This document shows positions 29,550 through 40,088 of a stretch of DNA of 64,000 nucleotides, one piece after another. This DNA comes from Curtobacterium poinsettiae (GTDB lineage: Bacteria > Actinomycetota > Actinomycetes > Actinomycetales > Microbacteriaceae). Under the pieces are notes generated by a model. The model was not told the origin of the DNA, searched no databases, and worked only from the letters and a program-made list of their open reading frames with translations. Positions within the stretch are counted from its first letter, which is position 1, and every line of letters begins with the position of its first letter. The stretch covers positions 2,852,001 to 2,916,000 of the forward strand of contig NZ_CP106879.1 in NCBI RefSeq assembly GCF_025677645.1, written 5' to 3'. The position numbers were made by a program, and so were the translations under genes.

Positions 29550-29574
29550 CGGCCTGCTCGACAGCGTCGAGGGA

Positions 29575-30501
29575 CTACGCGGTCTCGAGCGCGGCTTCGG
29601 CGTCGGCGAGGGTGGCACGCTCGGCGTCGGTCAGGGACGCCCGTGCACCCCGGACGCCGTCGTTGATCTCGACGATGCGGCGGCTGAGCCGGGTCGCGGG
29701 GTCGTCGGTGGGCGGGTAGGCGTTGTCCACGCCGACACGGTCGTGCAGCGGCGCGAGGAGGCGCAGTGCATCGTCGACGCGGCGTGCCCGACGTCGGCGG
29801 GAGATCCGGTGCCCGACGACGAGCAGGAGCATGCCGGACGCCACGCACAGCACGGCTCCCGGCGTGGTGACGTCGTAGGGCAGCGAGAGCGCGTGCGTGA
29901 CGTCCAGGTCGCCGGTGACGTGCGCGACGTCCATCACGACGACCACGACCATGCGGACGACCCCGAGCACCCCACCGAGGACCAGCACCCACAGTCCCAC
30001 CAGGTCGGTGGTCGTCCGGGCCTCGCGCAGGTGGAGCACGCAGATGAACCCCGTCGCACCGAGGGCGACTCCGAGGTAGACGGTCTGCGCGATCGCGTAG
30101 ACCGTCGCCGCCGGGTGCGAGCCGGCGTCGAGCATGAACGTCGTCGTGGTCGCGGGCTTGTCGAGCACCGTGAACGCGACGACGACCACCACGACGACCG
30201 CGGCGAAGGACACCACGACCGCGTTCCGGAGCCACGGCCGCGCCGCGCCGACCGCCTTCGCCACGCCCCACAGCAGCGTGCTCGTCCCGGCCACCATGAG
30301 GCAGTCGCTGATGAGGGTCACGACGTTGTGCCCGCCCAGCAGCGGGTCGAGCCACCGGTACAGCGGGTCGACGTTCGTCACGATGGTGGCGGCGAACAGC
30401 AGGAACGTGAACGCCAGGGTGCGGTCCTGCCCTCGCTGCAGGACCAACAGCACGATCGTCCCGACGATGAGCAGCACCGCCTGGACGACGGCGATGATCA
30501 C
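29575..30501 (-). CDS. MAB_1171c-type (DUF6545-like) polytopic membrane protein
   Basis: 308 aa from the GTG at 30501, which overlaps the stop of the ImmA-like gene (GTGA). Seven membrane segments are visible: about 2-22, 33-50, 66-90, 100-124, 140-164, 175-200 and 218-240, e.g. IIAVVQAVLLIVGTIVLLV and VVVSFAAVVVVVVVAFTVL. A cytoplasmic C-terminal tail follows (about 245-308) with LRLLAPLHDRVGVDN and TRLSRRIVEINDGV. The tail and gene partners resemble the MAB_1171c family of putative transporters found with XRE and ImmA genes in actinobacteria. No transported substrate is known. Confidence 0.8.
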   Translation of the reverse strand: MIIAVVQAVLLIVGTIVLLVLQRGQDRTLAFTFLLFAATIVTNVDPLYRWLDPLLGGHNVVTLISDCLMVAGTSTLLWGVAKAVGAARPWLRNAVVVSFAAVVVVVVVAFTVLDKPATTTTFMLDAGSHPAATVYAIAQTVYLGVALGATGFICVLHLREARTTTDLVGLWVLVLGGVLGVVRMVVVVVMDVAHVTGDLDVTHALSLPYDVTTPGAVLCVASGMLLLVVGHRISRRRRARRVDDALRLLAPLHDRVGVDNAYPPTDDPATRLSRRIVEINDGVRGARASLTDAERATLADAEAALETA

Positions 30502-30959
30502 CCGAAGACCCCGCGGAAGGCGCTCGGGCGGCCGCGGTGCCGACGGATCACGGTGGCCAGGCGGTCCGCGAAGACCTCGGCCTCGTGCTCGTAGGTGTTC
30601 GAGAACATCCCCCGGGCGAGTGCCCGCTCCACCTTGTACTCGGGCAGGTCGGGGATGACGTCGCGGATGTAGGCGCTCTGCGGCGCGTGCTCCTGGTGCC
30701 GGTGCAGGACGTGCCCGAGCTCGTGGCCGATGACGAACGACCGGAAGGTCGGTGAGGAGGTCGGCGAGATCATCACGAGGTGCGCGTGCTCGAGGGTGGC
30801 CACGAAGCCGCACACGGGCTCGGCAGCCAGGAACGACTCCTCGCGCACCACGATCGGCTTGCCGACGACGTCAGCCGCGGCGGCGACGGCCTGGTCGACG
30901 TCCGACCACCCCTCGGCGGCACCACGAGCCCAGAACGCCTCCACGAGGGCATCGGTCAT
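30498..30959 (-). CDS. ImmA/IrrE-type zinc metallopeptidase
   Basis: 153 aa. The catalytic HExxH is clear: FVIGHELGHVLHRH (H79, E80, H83), with a likely third ligand in YEHEAEVFADRLA (about 124-136), as in ImmA/IrrE (DUF955) peptidases. Proteins of this family cleave or remove a partner repressor, for example ImmR or DdrO. The obvious partner here is the HTH protein encoded immediately upstream, which overlaps by 4 bp (ATGA). The downstream membrane protein also overlaps, so all three are one translational unit. Its cytoplasmic location is inferred from the lack of a signal peptide. Confidence 0.9.
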   Translation of the reverse strand: MTDALVEAFWARGAAEGWSDVDQAVAAAADVVGKPIVVREESFLAAEPVCGFVATLEHAHLVMISPTSSPTFRSFVIGHELGHVLHRHQEHAPQSAYIRDVIPDLPEYKVERALARGMFSNTYEHEAEVFADRLATVIRRHRGRPSAFRGVFG

Positions 30960-31396
30960 GCGACGCTCCCCCGCTGTGATTCCTCCTCGAGCACCTCGGC
31001 GATGCGCCGCAACGCGTCGGGTGAGAGTTCGCCGGGGAAGGTCCGGGCCGCGAAGCCGCTCACGCGCGCGGACCGCAGGGACCGGACGAGGGCGAGCTGG
31101 GCACCGATCCGTTCCGGTACCTCGCTGTCCTCGAGCAGGAAGCGTTCGTCGACCTCGAAGTACCCGGCCAGCAGGCGCAGGAGCTCGGTGTCGCGGTTGC
31201 GGCGGCCGTCGCCGGAGAGCATGTAGGTCCACTTCGCCCGCGACAGCGACCCACCGTGGGCCGCGACGTACTCCTCGATGGAGGAGAACGGCACCGGAGC
31301 GCCACGCTGGGACTCCTCGAAGTCGAGGAGCAGGTTGAGGCGGCGCGCGAGCTCGGCGGCGTCGAGCGCCCCGCCCTTCAGATCACCCGTGTCCAT
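30956..31396 (-). CDS. XRE-like helix-turn-helix regulator
   Basis: 146 aa. Residues 14-90 are compatible with a Cro/C1-type domain: LARRLNLLLDFEES...FSSIEEYVAAHGGSLSRAKWTYMLSGDGRRNRDTELLRLLAGYFEVDERFL, where the pattern of a recognition helix and a C-terminal partner helix is typical of XRE proteins linked to ImmA. The C-terminal 55 residues (GAQLALVRSLRSARVSG...LRRIAEVLEEE) are helical and may be the part recognised by the peptidase. A strong GGGGAGGAG precedes the ATG. It is divergent from yigZ and probably autorepresses the operon. Confidence 0.85.
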   Translation of the reverse strand: MDTGDLKGGALDAAELARRLNLLLDFEESQRGAPVPFSSIEEYVAAHGGSLSRAKWTYMLSGDGRRNRDTELLRLLAGYFEVDERFLLEDSEVPERIGAQLALVRSLRSARVSGFAARTFPGELSPDALRRIAEVLEEESQRGSVA

Positions 31397-31497
31397 CTCG
31401 GACTCCTCCCCAGCCGTGTCCGCGCGACCTGTGGGTCCGGCGCGTGGACGCCATGTTAGCGCGGGCGCTCGGCACGCGCGCCGCTACCCTCGTGGGC

Positions 31498-32148
31498 ATG
31501 CCCCGCCGCTTCCCCGCCACCGTCGCGGCGCCGGTCGAGCACGAGCTCGTCATCACGAAGTCCCGGTTCATCACCACCGTCGCACCGGTGTCCGGGGTCG
31601 AGGACGCCGACCGCGTGATCGCCGAGGTCCGCCGGCGGTACTGGGACGCCCGGCACAACTGCACGGCGATGGTCACCGGCGTGCTCGGCGACCAGGCGCG
31701 TTCGTCGGACGACGGGGAGCCCTCCGGCACAGCGGGTGTGCCGATGCTCGAGGTCCTGCGACGCCGCGGTCTGACCGACGTCGTCGCAGTCGTCACGCGG
31801 TACTTCGGCGGGGTGAAGCTCGGTGCCGGCGGACTGGTCCGGGCCTACTCGACCTCGGTGTCCGAGGCACTCGACACGGCGGTCCTCGTGCGTCGCGAGG
31901 CCCTGACGCAGGTGCGCTTCGACGTCGACCACGCCGACGCCGGGCGGCTCGACAACGTGCTGCGCGACTGGGTCCGGCACCACCACGCGACGCTCGGTCC
32001 GACCGAGTACGGTCGGGCGGCGACCTTCGAGGTGTGGGTCCCCCGCGAGGCGCTCGGAACCCTGACCGCCGACCTCGCCGCCGCGTCAGCCGGTTCGCTC
32101 GAACCCGTCATCGGCGAGGAGCGGATCGTCGACGTCCCCGCCGACTGA
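31498..32148 (+). CDS. yigZ: YigZ/IMPACT-family protein
   Basis: 216 aa. The N-terminal UPF0029/IMPACT domain is unmistakable: KSRFITTVAPV, DDGEPSGTAGVPMLEVLRRR and TRYFGGVKLGAGGLVRAYS. A C-terminal ferredoxin-like domain (DUF1949-like, about 140-210) follows. The family is linked to translation-related stress (eukaryotic IMPACT inhibits Gcn2), but the bacterial role is not settled. Start at the ATG; a GTG 6 bp upstream is possible, and a TACCCT hexamer 9 bp further upstream could be the -10 of a leaderless transcript. Confidence 0.9.
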   Translation: MPRRFPATVAAPVEHELVITKSRFITTVAPVSGVEDADRVIAEVRRRYWDARHNCTAMVTGVLGDQARSSDDGEPSGTAGVPMLEVLRRRGLTDVVAVVTRYFGGVKLGAGGLVRAYSTSVSEALDTAVLVRREALTQVRFDVDHADAGRLDNVLRDWVRHHHATLGPTEYGRAATFEVWVPREALGTLTADLAAASAGSLEPVIGEERIVDVPAD

Positions 32149-32211
32149 ATCCGCGGTTCCTGCACACCTCGGGCGTGTCACCGCTTCGGCGTGAGAACCT
32201 GCCCGGAACGC

Positions 32212-32246
32212 ACGAACGCCCCGACTCGATGAGCCGGGGCGTTCGT
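32212..32246. terminator. Bidirectional hairpin between yigZ and tRNA-Lys
   Basis: A 12-bp perfect inverted repeat (ACGAACGCCCCG with its complement) around an 11-nt loop, 7 bp past the 3' end of the minus-strand tRNA and about 65 bp past yigZ. It can terminate both. Confidence 0.75.
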
Positions 32247-32253
32247 TCTGCGG

Positions 32254-32326
<73 letters not shown>

Positions 32327-32421
32327 ATGTTCCGGCTTCCGTGCCGCAACGGGAATCAACAATAGCATGGGTTTCGCGCGCCCACGACCACTCGTCGGCG
32401 CACGACGCGAACAGGAGCACC

Positions 32422-32892
32422 ATGACCGACCGTCTCGTCCCCGGCGACACCGCCCCCGACTTCACGCTGCCCGACCAGGACGGCGCCCGGCACTCCCTGG
32501 CTGCCCTGCGCGGCAAGAAGGTCATCGTGTACTTCTACCCGGCGGCGTCGACCCCGGGCTGCACCACCGAGGCCTGCGACTTCCGCGACAACATGTCCTC
32601 GCTGCAGGCAGCCGGCTACGAGGTCCTCGGCGTCTCGAAGGACGAGCAGGCGAAGCTCAAGACATTCCAGCACGAGCAGGCGCTGACCTTCCCGCTGCTG
32701 AGCGACCCCGATCTCGCCGTGCACAAGGCGTACGCGGCCTGGGGCGAGAAGAACAACTACGGCAAGATCGTCACCGGCACGATCCGGTCCACGATCGTGG
32801 TCGACGAGGACGGCGCGGTCCAGCTGCCGCTCTACAACGTCAAGGCCACCGGGCACGTCGCGAGCCTGCGGAAGAAGCTCGGCCTGGTCTGA
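32422..32892 (+). CDS. bcp: Thioredoxin-dependent peroxiredoxin, BCP/PrxQ type
   Basis: 156 aa. The peroxidatic motif is FYPAASTPGCTTEACDFRD with C47 and the nearby C52 resolving cysteine typical of atypical two-cysteine BCP. The thioredoxin fold also shows PGDTAPDFTLPDQDG and VLGVSKDEQAKLKTF. It reduces hydroperoxides in the cytoplasm using thioredoxin. The ATG has AGGAG 4 nt upstream. It is followed by a strong hairpin. The upstream 95 bp after the tRNA contain its promoter region. Confidence 0.95.
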   Translation: MTDRLVPGDTAPDFTLPDQDGARHSLAALRGKKVIVYFYPAASTPGCTTEACDFRDNMSSLQAAGYEVLGVSKDEQAKLKTFQHEQALTFPLLSDPDLAVHKAYAAWGEKNNYGKIVTGTIRSTIVVDEDGAVQLPLYNVKATGHVASLRKKLGLV

Positions 32893-32908
32893 GGACCGGC
32901 CACGCACC

Positions 32909-32949
32909 GGAGGCCCGGTGCCAGTTCTCGGAACCGGCACCGGGCCTCC
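32909..32949. terminator. Hairpin terminator between bcp and the convergent membrane-protein gene
   Basis: A 14-bp perfect stem (GGAGGCCCGGTGCC with its complement), extended internally by GTTC/GAAC, located 17 bp after bcp and 87 bp from the end of the convergent minus-strand gene. Confidence 0.85.
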
Positions 32950-33035
32950 AATGCGCTGTCTGCAGACCGCCCTCGCAGGCTCGGCCGGCGCTGGCGCCGC
33001 GCGCCGCTGGCGCGTCGCCCCGTGCGGGGCGCGCG

Positions 33036-33467
33036 CTACTCGGCCGGACGCGCGAGCGCGGCCGTCACCGACCGCGACAGCACCAGCGTGATGCCGAGCA
33101 GGGCCGGGACGAGCAGCACCCAGCCGACCGCGGCGACCCGGAAGACGCCCTGGAACGCGCCGATCGCGATGGCGCCCTGCAGGACCTGCCAGACGATGAT
33201 CCCGGAGCGCACCCACGACCGGCCCTGCCACAGGCCGTTCAGCAGCGCACCGAGCCAGAGCGCAGCGATGGCGACGAGGACGGTGAGGGCGATGCCGGAG
33301 GCAATGCTCGTGGCCGGGGCGACGAGCAGTTCGACGACCAGGACGACGGTCACGACCACCAGCGCGAGGAACTCGAGGCCGACCACCGCGAGCAGCCCCA
33401 GCATCGCCGGCGACCGGCGCGCGACTGGTGCGGAGGGATCGGTGTCGTTCGGGGTGTCGTCGTGCAC
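33036..33467 (-). CDS. Four-span membrane protein of unknown function
   Basis: 143 aa. A short polar N-terminus with DDTPNDTDPS is followed by four membrane segments: about 22-48 (MLGLLAVVGLEFLALVVVTV), 52-80, 88-105 and 112-132. Between the second and third is GLWQGRSWVRSGIIVWQVLQG. The layout resembles small actinobacterial integral membrane proteins annotated only as hypothetical. It converges with bcp; about 260 bp separate its start from whiB1. Confidence 0.7.
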   Translation of the reverse strand: MHDDTPNDTDPSAPVARRSPAMLGLLAVVGLEFLALVVVTVVLVVELLVAPATSIASGIALTVLVAIAALWLGALLNGLWQGRSWVRSGIIVWQVLQGAIAIGAFQGVFRVAAVGWVLLVPALLGITLVLSRSVTAALARPAE

Positions 33468-33728
33468 AGTGATCCTCCAGCATCGGAACCCTTGATTTGG
33501 CCCTACCAGTATGGAACGATATTGGAGGTCGTTTGGACGGCACGATGTGGTGTGCGTCTCCCGTGGTTCATCGCTCCTCCCCCGAGCGTCTCGCGGGCGT
33601 CAGACACGCTTCCTGCGGACTCCTCCCCACAGTTGTCCCCTCCATGCCGCATGCATGGTCAGCGGTCCGATCCCCCGAGCCACGGCCCCGGCCTGCCGTT
33701 CGAGCATCGACATCAAGGAGCACCACAC
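33468..33728. other. Divergent regulatory region between the membrane-protein gene and whiB1
   Basis: 261 bp without a plausible gene. The right end has AAGGAG (33715-33720) correctly spaced for whiB1. The left part is AT-richer (TTGATTTGGCC, GATATTGGAGG), as expected of promoters. I could not define -35/-10 pairs with confidence. Confidence 0.5.
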
Positions 33729-33977
33729 ATGGACTGGCGTGACAAGGCTGCCTGCCTCACCGCAGACCCCGAGCTCTTCTTCCCCGTCGGGAACACCGGG
33801 CCCGCCGTCGACCAGATCGAGAAGGCCAAGTCGGTCTGTGCGCGTTGCACGGTCACCGAGATGTGCCTGCAGTACGCACTCGAGAACAACCAGGACTCGG
33901 GTGTCTGGGGTGGTCTCAGCGAGGACGAGCGTCGTGCGCTGAAGCGTCGCGCCGCCCGCGCTCGCCGCGCGTCCTGA
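33729..33977 (+). CDS. whiB1: WhiB-family transcriptional regulator, WhiB1-like
   Basis: 82 aa, the size of WhiB1. Four conserved cysteines, C9, C37, C40 and C46 (CxxC between the second and third), bind a [4Fe-4S] cluster. The GVWGG turn is at 58-62, followed by a basic DNA-binding tail (ERRALKRRAARARRAS). DPELFFPVGNTGPA is diagnostic for the WhiB1 type. In mycobacteria WhiB1 binds sigma-A region 4 and reacts with NO. It lies next to pdtaS, as in M. tuberculosis (Rv3219/Rv3220c), here convergent. AAGGAG lies 8 nt before the ATG. Confidence 0.94.
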   Translation: MDWRDKAACLTADPELFFPVGNTGPAVDQIEKAKSVCARCTVTEMCLQYALENNQDSGVWGGLSEDERRALKRRAARARRAS

Positions 33978-34054
33978 CCCCGGTCGCCCGACACCACGAC
34001 GCCCGTCGTCCCTCCGGGGGCGGCGGGCGTCGTCGTGCGCGCGGAGCGGCTTCT

Positions 34055-34124
34055 GCAAAACACCGGTGTTCACGCGTCGAACACCGGAACGCGGGTGTTC
34101 GACCGGTGAACACCGGTGTTTTGC
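34055..34124. repeat. 70-bp near-perfect inverted repeat with ACACCGGTGTT arms
   Basis: Outer arms of 19 bp (GCAAAACACCGGTGTTCAC and its exact complement) and inner arms of 10 bp (GTCGAACACC/GGTGTTCGAC) lie on one axis, with a 2-bp mismatch between and an 8-nt loop. The word AACACC/GGTGTT occurs repeatedly. It is placed between the convergent whiB1 and pdtaS. A related element is at 52630. It could act as terminator, REP-like repeat or protein-binding array. Confidence 0.92.
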
Positions 34125-34140
34125 GGACTCGAACCGGGCG

Positions 34141-35640
34141 TCAAGCGGGGGCGGTCAACCAGCGGAACGGGATGGTGATCGTCACCTCGGTGCCGCTGCC
34201 CGTCAGGGTGTGCCAGTCGATGGTGCCGCCGAGCTCACCCTGGATGAGCGTGCGGACGATCTGCGTACCGAGCCCCGAGCCGACCTTGCCCTCGGGGAGC
34301 CCCACCCCGTTGTCGCGGACCTCGATCTCCAGGTGGTCGTCGAAGCGGCGGGCGACGATCTCGACCTCGCCGTCACGGCCGTCCAGCCCGTGCTCGACGG
34401 CGTTCGTCACGAGCTCGGTGAGCCCGAGGGCAAGTGGTGTCGCAGCCTCGGAGGGCAGCACGCCGAACTCGCCGGTCTTCTTCGGGTGCACGGTGGTGTT
34501 GTGCGACGCGGCGACCTCGGTCACGAGCTTGAGCACCGAGTCGAACACCTCGTCGAAGTCCACCGTCTGGCTGAGGCCGCTCGACAGCGTGTCGTGCACG
34601 ACGGCGATGGCGGCGACGCGACGCATGGCGTTCTGCAGGGAGGTCCGCGCTTCGTCCGAGTGCGTGCGACGCGCCTGGATCCGCAGCAGGGACGCCACCG
34701 TCTGCAGGTTGTTCTTCACCCGGTGGTGGATCTCGCGGATCGTGGCGTCCTTGGTGATGAGCTCGCGCTCCTGGTGCCGCAGCTCGGACACGTCGCGGCA
34801 GAGCACGATGGCGCCGATGCGCTCACCGTGGTCGCGGAGCGGGATCGAGCGGAGCGACACCGTGACGCCCTTCGACTCGATGTCGGCCCGCCACGGTGCA
34901 CGGCCGGTGACGACGAGCGGCAGGGACTCGTCGACGTCGAGCTGGGCGCCGATGAGCTCGGTGGTGACCTCGGCGAGGGACTTCCGCTCGAGTTCCCCCT
35001 CGAAGCCCATCCGGTTGAACGCGCTCAGGCCGTTCGGGCTCGCGAACGTGACGATGCCGGCGGTGTCGAGGCGCAGCAGACCGTCGCTGGCACGGGGCGC
35101 ACCACGACGGGGACCGGCCGGTGCCCCGAGGTCCGGGAAGTCACCGGTGGCGATCATGCCGAACAGGTCGTTCGCGCTCGCGGTGAAGTTGAGCTCCTGG
35201 CGGCTCGGGGTCCGCATCTCGTCCTGGTTGGAGTGCCGGGTGACGACGGCGATCGGTCGCTCGGTGGTCTCGGCGCTCTTCGCGCTCAGGCGGCGGAGCA
35301 CCGGGATCGCGCGGACGCGGGTCGGGGTGTCCTCGTACCAGTCCGGCTCGGCGGAGTCGACGACCCGTGACCCGGCGAAGCTCTCGGTCACCTGGCCGCG
35401 CCACTCCTCGCGGATCTCCTGCCCGACGATGTCGCGGTAGAACAGCGTCGCCGCGGAGCTCGGTCGGGCGTGCGCGACGGCCACGAACGAGCCGTCCTCG
35501 GCGGTCGGGACCCAGAGCACCATGTCGGCGAAGGACAGGTCGGCGAGGAGCTGCCAGTCCCCCACGAGCAGGTGGAGCCACTCCACGTCTGCTTCCGAGG
35601 AACGGCCTTGCGCGAGGACGAGGTCACTGAGGGTCGACAC
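34141..35640 (-). CDS. pdtaS: Sensor histidine kinase PdtaS
   Basis: 499 aa, soluble (no membrane segment). Layout: an N-terminal GAF-like domain (about 5-150) starting MSTLSDLVL and with VGDWQLLADLSFADMVLWV; a PAS domain (about 180-290, GLLRLDTAGIVTFASPNGLSAFNRMGF); HisKA_2 with EIHHRVKNNLQTVASLLR (H305/H306); and a C-terminal HATPase (VTNAVEHGLDGRD, DNGVGLPEGKVGSGLGTQIVRTL). This matches PdtaS, which signals to the RNA-binding antiterminator PdtaR. A pdtaR gene is not in the window. The adjacent whiB1 supports the orthology. Confidence 0.93.
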   Translation of the reverse strand: MSTLSDLVLAQGRSSEADVEWLHLLVGDWQLLADLSFADMVLWVPTAEDGSFVAVAHARPSSAATLFYRDIVGQEIREEWRGQVTESFAGSRVVDSAEPDWYEDTPTRVRAIPVLRRLSAKSAETTERPIAVVTRHSNQDEMRTPSRQELNFTASANDLFGMIATGDFPDLGAPAGPRRGAPRASDGLLRLDTAGIVTFASPNGLSAFNRMGFEGELERKSLAEVTTELIGAQLDVDESLPLVVTGRAPWRADIESKGVTVSLRSIPLRDHGERIGAIVLCRDVSELRHQERELITKDATIREIHHRVKNNLQTVASLLRIQARRTHSDEARTSLQNAMRRVAAIAVVHDTLSSGLSQTVDFDEVFDSVLKLVTEVAASHNTTVHPKKTGEFGVLPSEAATPLALGLTELVTNAVEHGLDGRDGEVEIVARRFDDHLEIEVRDNGVGLPEGKVGSGLGTQIVRTLIQGELGGTIDWHTLTGSGTEVTITIPFRWLTAPA

Positions 35641-35758
35641 CCAGCCAGTCTAGGTCCGGCGCCTTGTGGAGAACGTCGCCCTGTCCACAGGGCAGACCGG
35701 TATGTATTTTGTATGTCACACGCCCCATACGCTCGCTCCAACGACGGAAGGGGCAGGG

Positions 35759-36199
35759 GTGGCAGAGCAGGCACGCCGCATCGATCACGAGACGACGACG
35801 GCGCACCCACCGCCGCTGCGCATCGTCGAACCGGCACCGGAGCCTGCCGTGGCGACCGGCCTCCCGGACCCGGCGACGACGGCGCGGGCGCTCGGGCTCT
35901 GCGTCGCCGAGGTGCTCACCGGCGCGCGGGAGGTCGACAGCATCGCCCGGTGGATCAGCGACGACGTGCAGCGGCACCTGCAGCAGCGGGCCGCGGTGGC
36001 AGCGCACGCCAGGGGCTCCGGTCGGCGGGCACGCGGGCGCCCGGTGCTCCGGGTCGGCAGCGTGCTCGTCTGCCGCCCCGCGGCAGGCGTCGCCGAGGCG
36101 ACGGTGGTCGTGCACGCGCGCAGTCACGCTCGGGCGGTCGCCATGCGGCTCGAAGAGCGACACGGACGGTGGCAGGCGACCGCGATCGGGGTCCTGTAG
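35759..36199 (+). CDS. Rv3235-like protein of unknown function
   Basis: 146 aa from the GTG at 35759, preceded by GGAAGGGGCAGG. After a polar N-terminus (AEQARRIDHETTTAHPPP), about residues 40-146 contain ARALGLCVAEVLTGAREVDSIARWISDDVQRHLQQRA and a strand-rich end (VLRVGSVLVCRPAAGVAEATVVVHAR...AVAMRLEERHGRWQATAIGVL). This fits the Rv3235 family, which in mycobacteria also lies near secA. No function is established. It is convergent with secA, with a strong hairpin between. Confidence 0.8.
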   Translation: MAEQARRIDHETTTAHPPPLRIVEPAPEPAVATGLPDPATTARALGLCVAEVLTGAREVDSIARWISDDVQRHLQQRAAVAAHARGSGRRARGRPVLRVGSVLVCRPAAGVAEATVVVHARSHARAVAMRLEERHGRWQATAIGVL

Positions 36200-36213
36200 C
36201 CGGGTGGCGGGCA

Positions 36214-36253
36214 GACGGGAGGCACGGTGCCAGCTGGCACCGTGCCTCCTGTC
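36214..36253. terminator. Palindromic hairpin, GACGGGAGG family
   Basis: A 20-bp arm (GACGGGAGGCACGGTGCCAG, with one G-T pair) against its complement with no loop bases, between convergent genes ending at 36199 and 36269. The outer arm repeats those at 22914 and 29118. Confidence 0.85.
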
Positions 36254-36268
36254 CGTCCTGTGTGGACG

Positions 36269-39049
<2,781 letters not shown>

Positions 39050-39160
39050 GTGAACTCCTTACGAGGTCGTCGCGCGCGACCTGCGCGCCCGATCGACCAG
39101 TCATGCTAGCAACCCGCGAACGCACGGCGCTGTGAGCGGCGCGGCTGTGGCGGACACGGG

Positions 39161-39190
39161 TGTGCGCGGCCCGCGAACGGGCCGCGCACA
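39161..39190 (-). terminator. Hairpin terminator after hpf
   Basis: A 13-bp perfect stem (TGTGCGCGGCCCG with its complement) with a CGAA loop, 30 bp past the hpf stop and 111 bp before the secA start, on the minus strand. Confidence 0.88.
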
Positions 39191-39219
39191 CGGTGCGGAA
39201 CGCAGGTTCCGCGTCGGGG

Positions 39220-39930
39220 TCAGGCGATCGCGGCTGCACGCTCCGCGTCGGCGTCCACGTCGGCCGACGCCTGGCCGGCGGGCACCTCGTCGATGCCGAT
39301 CACCCCGTAGTCCCAGCCCTTGCGTCGGTACACGACACTCGGACGACGGGTCTCGGCGTCGAGGAACAGGTAGAAGTCGTGCCCGACGAGCTCCATGTGG
39401 TACAGGGCGTCGTCGACCGTCATCGGGGCGGCCTCGAAGACCTTGTGGCGGATGACGACCGGGCTGTAGACCTCGTTCTCGTCCTCGGCGGCCTCCTGGT
39501 CGACGACCGGGACGGCACCGGTCGCGACGTCCTCGATGAGCTTGCCGTCGGCCGGGACGACACCCATGCCGTCGAAGCCGCTGCCGGCGGCCTCGGCGAC
39601 CGAGGTGGGGCGGTGCCGACCGTGGTGCACCTTGCGGCGGTCACGCGCCCGACGGAGGCGTTCCATGATCCGCGCGAAGGCGAGGTCGAAGGCGGCGTAC
39701 TTGTCCGACGCCGCGGACTCGGCCCGCACGAGCGGCCCCGGTCCGATCAGCGTGAGCTCCACGCGGTCCTCGCCCTGGCTGCCGCTCGACTTCTCGTTGT
39801 GGCGGCTGATGCGCACCTCGAAGGCGAGGGCGCGGTCGGCGAGCACGTCGATCTTCTCGGACTTCTGTTCGACGTAGGTGCGGAAACGGTCGGTGACCCC
39901 GACGTTCCGGCCCGTGATCGTCACGTCCAT
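39220..39930 (-). CDS. hpf: Ribosome hibernation promoting factor, long form
   Basis: 236 aa, the long HPF typical of Gram-positive bacteria. The N-terminal domain (about 1-110: MDVTITGRNVGVTDRFRTYVEQK...DLAFARIMERLRRARDRRK) binds the ribosomal decoding region; the C-terminal dimerisation domain (about 160-225: SPVVIRHKVFEAAPMTVDDALYHMELVGHDFYLFLD) makes 100S disomes. In stationary phase it silences and protects 70S ribosomes. GGGAGC is 6 nt before the ATG. It sits between secA and comF, as in mycobacteria (Rv3240c-Rv3242c). Confidence 0.95.
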   Translation of the reverse strand: MDVTITGRNVGVTDRFRTYVEQKSEKIDVLADRALAFEVRISRHNEKSSGSQGEDRVELTLIGPGPLVRAESAASDKYAAFDLAFARIMERLRRARDRRKVHHGRHRPTSVAEAAGSGFDGMGVVPADGKLIEDVATGAVPVVDQEAAEDENEVYSPVVIRHKVFEAAPMTVDDALYHMELVGHDFYLFLDAETRRPSVVYRRKGWDYGVIGIDEVPAGQASADVDADAERAAAIA

Positions 39931-40088
39931 GTGGCGGCTCCCATCCAGTGTCGGCGCGTCGCCTCCGTCCGGCGACCCGAACGCCTTGTCGCGAGGCTAG
40001 ACCCGGCGCACCGTCGGCGTCACGGGGAGGCGGCGAGTCCGTCGGACACTCACCGGACACACAGCGGCCACCGGGTGTTCACCAGGCG

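Noticed and set aside
29575..31396. Prophage or ICE immunity module.
   Set aside because: The XRE-ImmA pair is typical of such elements, but there is no integrase, excisionase, structural or transfer gene nearby, and flanking genes are chromosomal.
34055..34124. Insertion-sequence ends or MITE.
   Set aside because: No target-site duplication or transposase was found, and the palindrome is continuous, unlike typical terminal repeats enclosing unique DNA.
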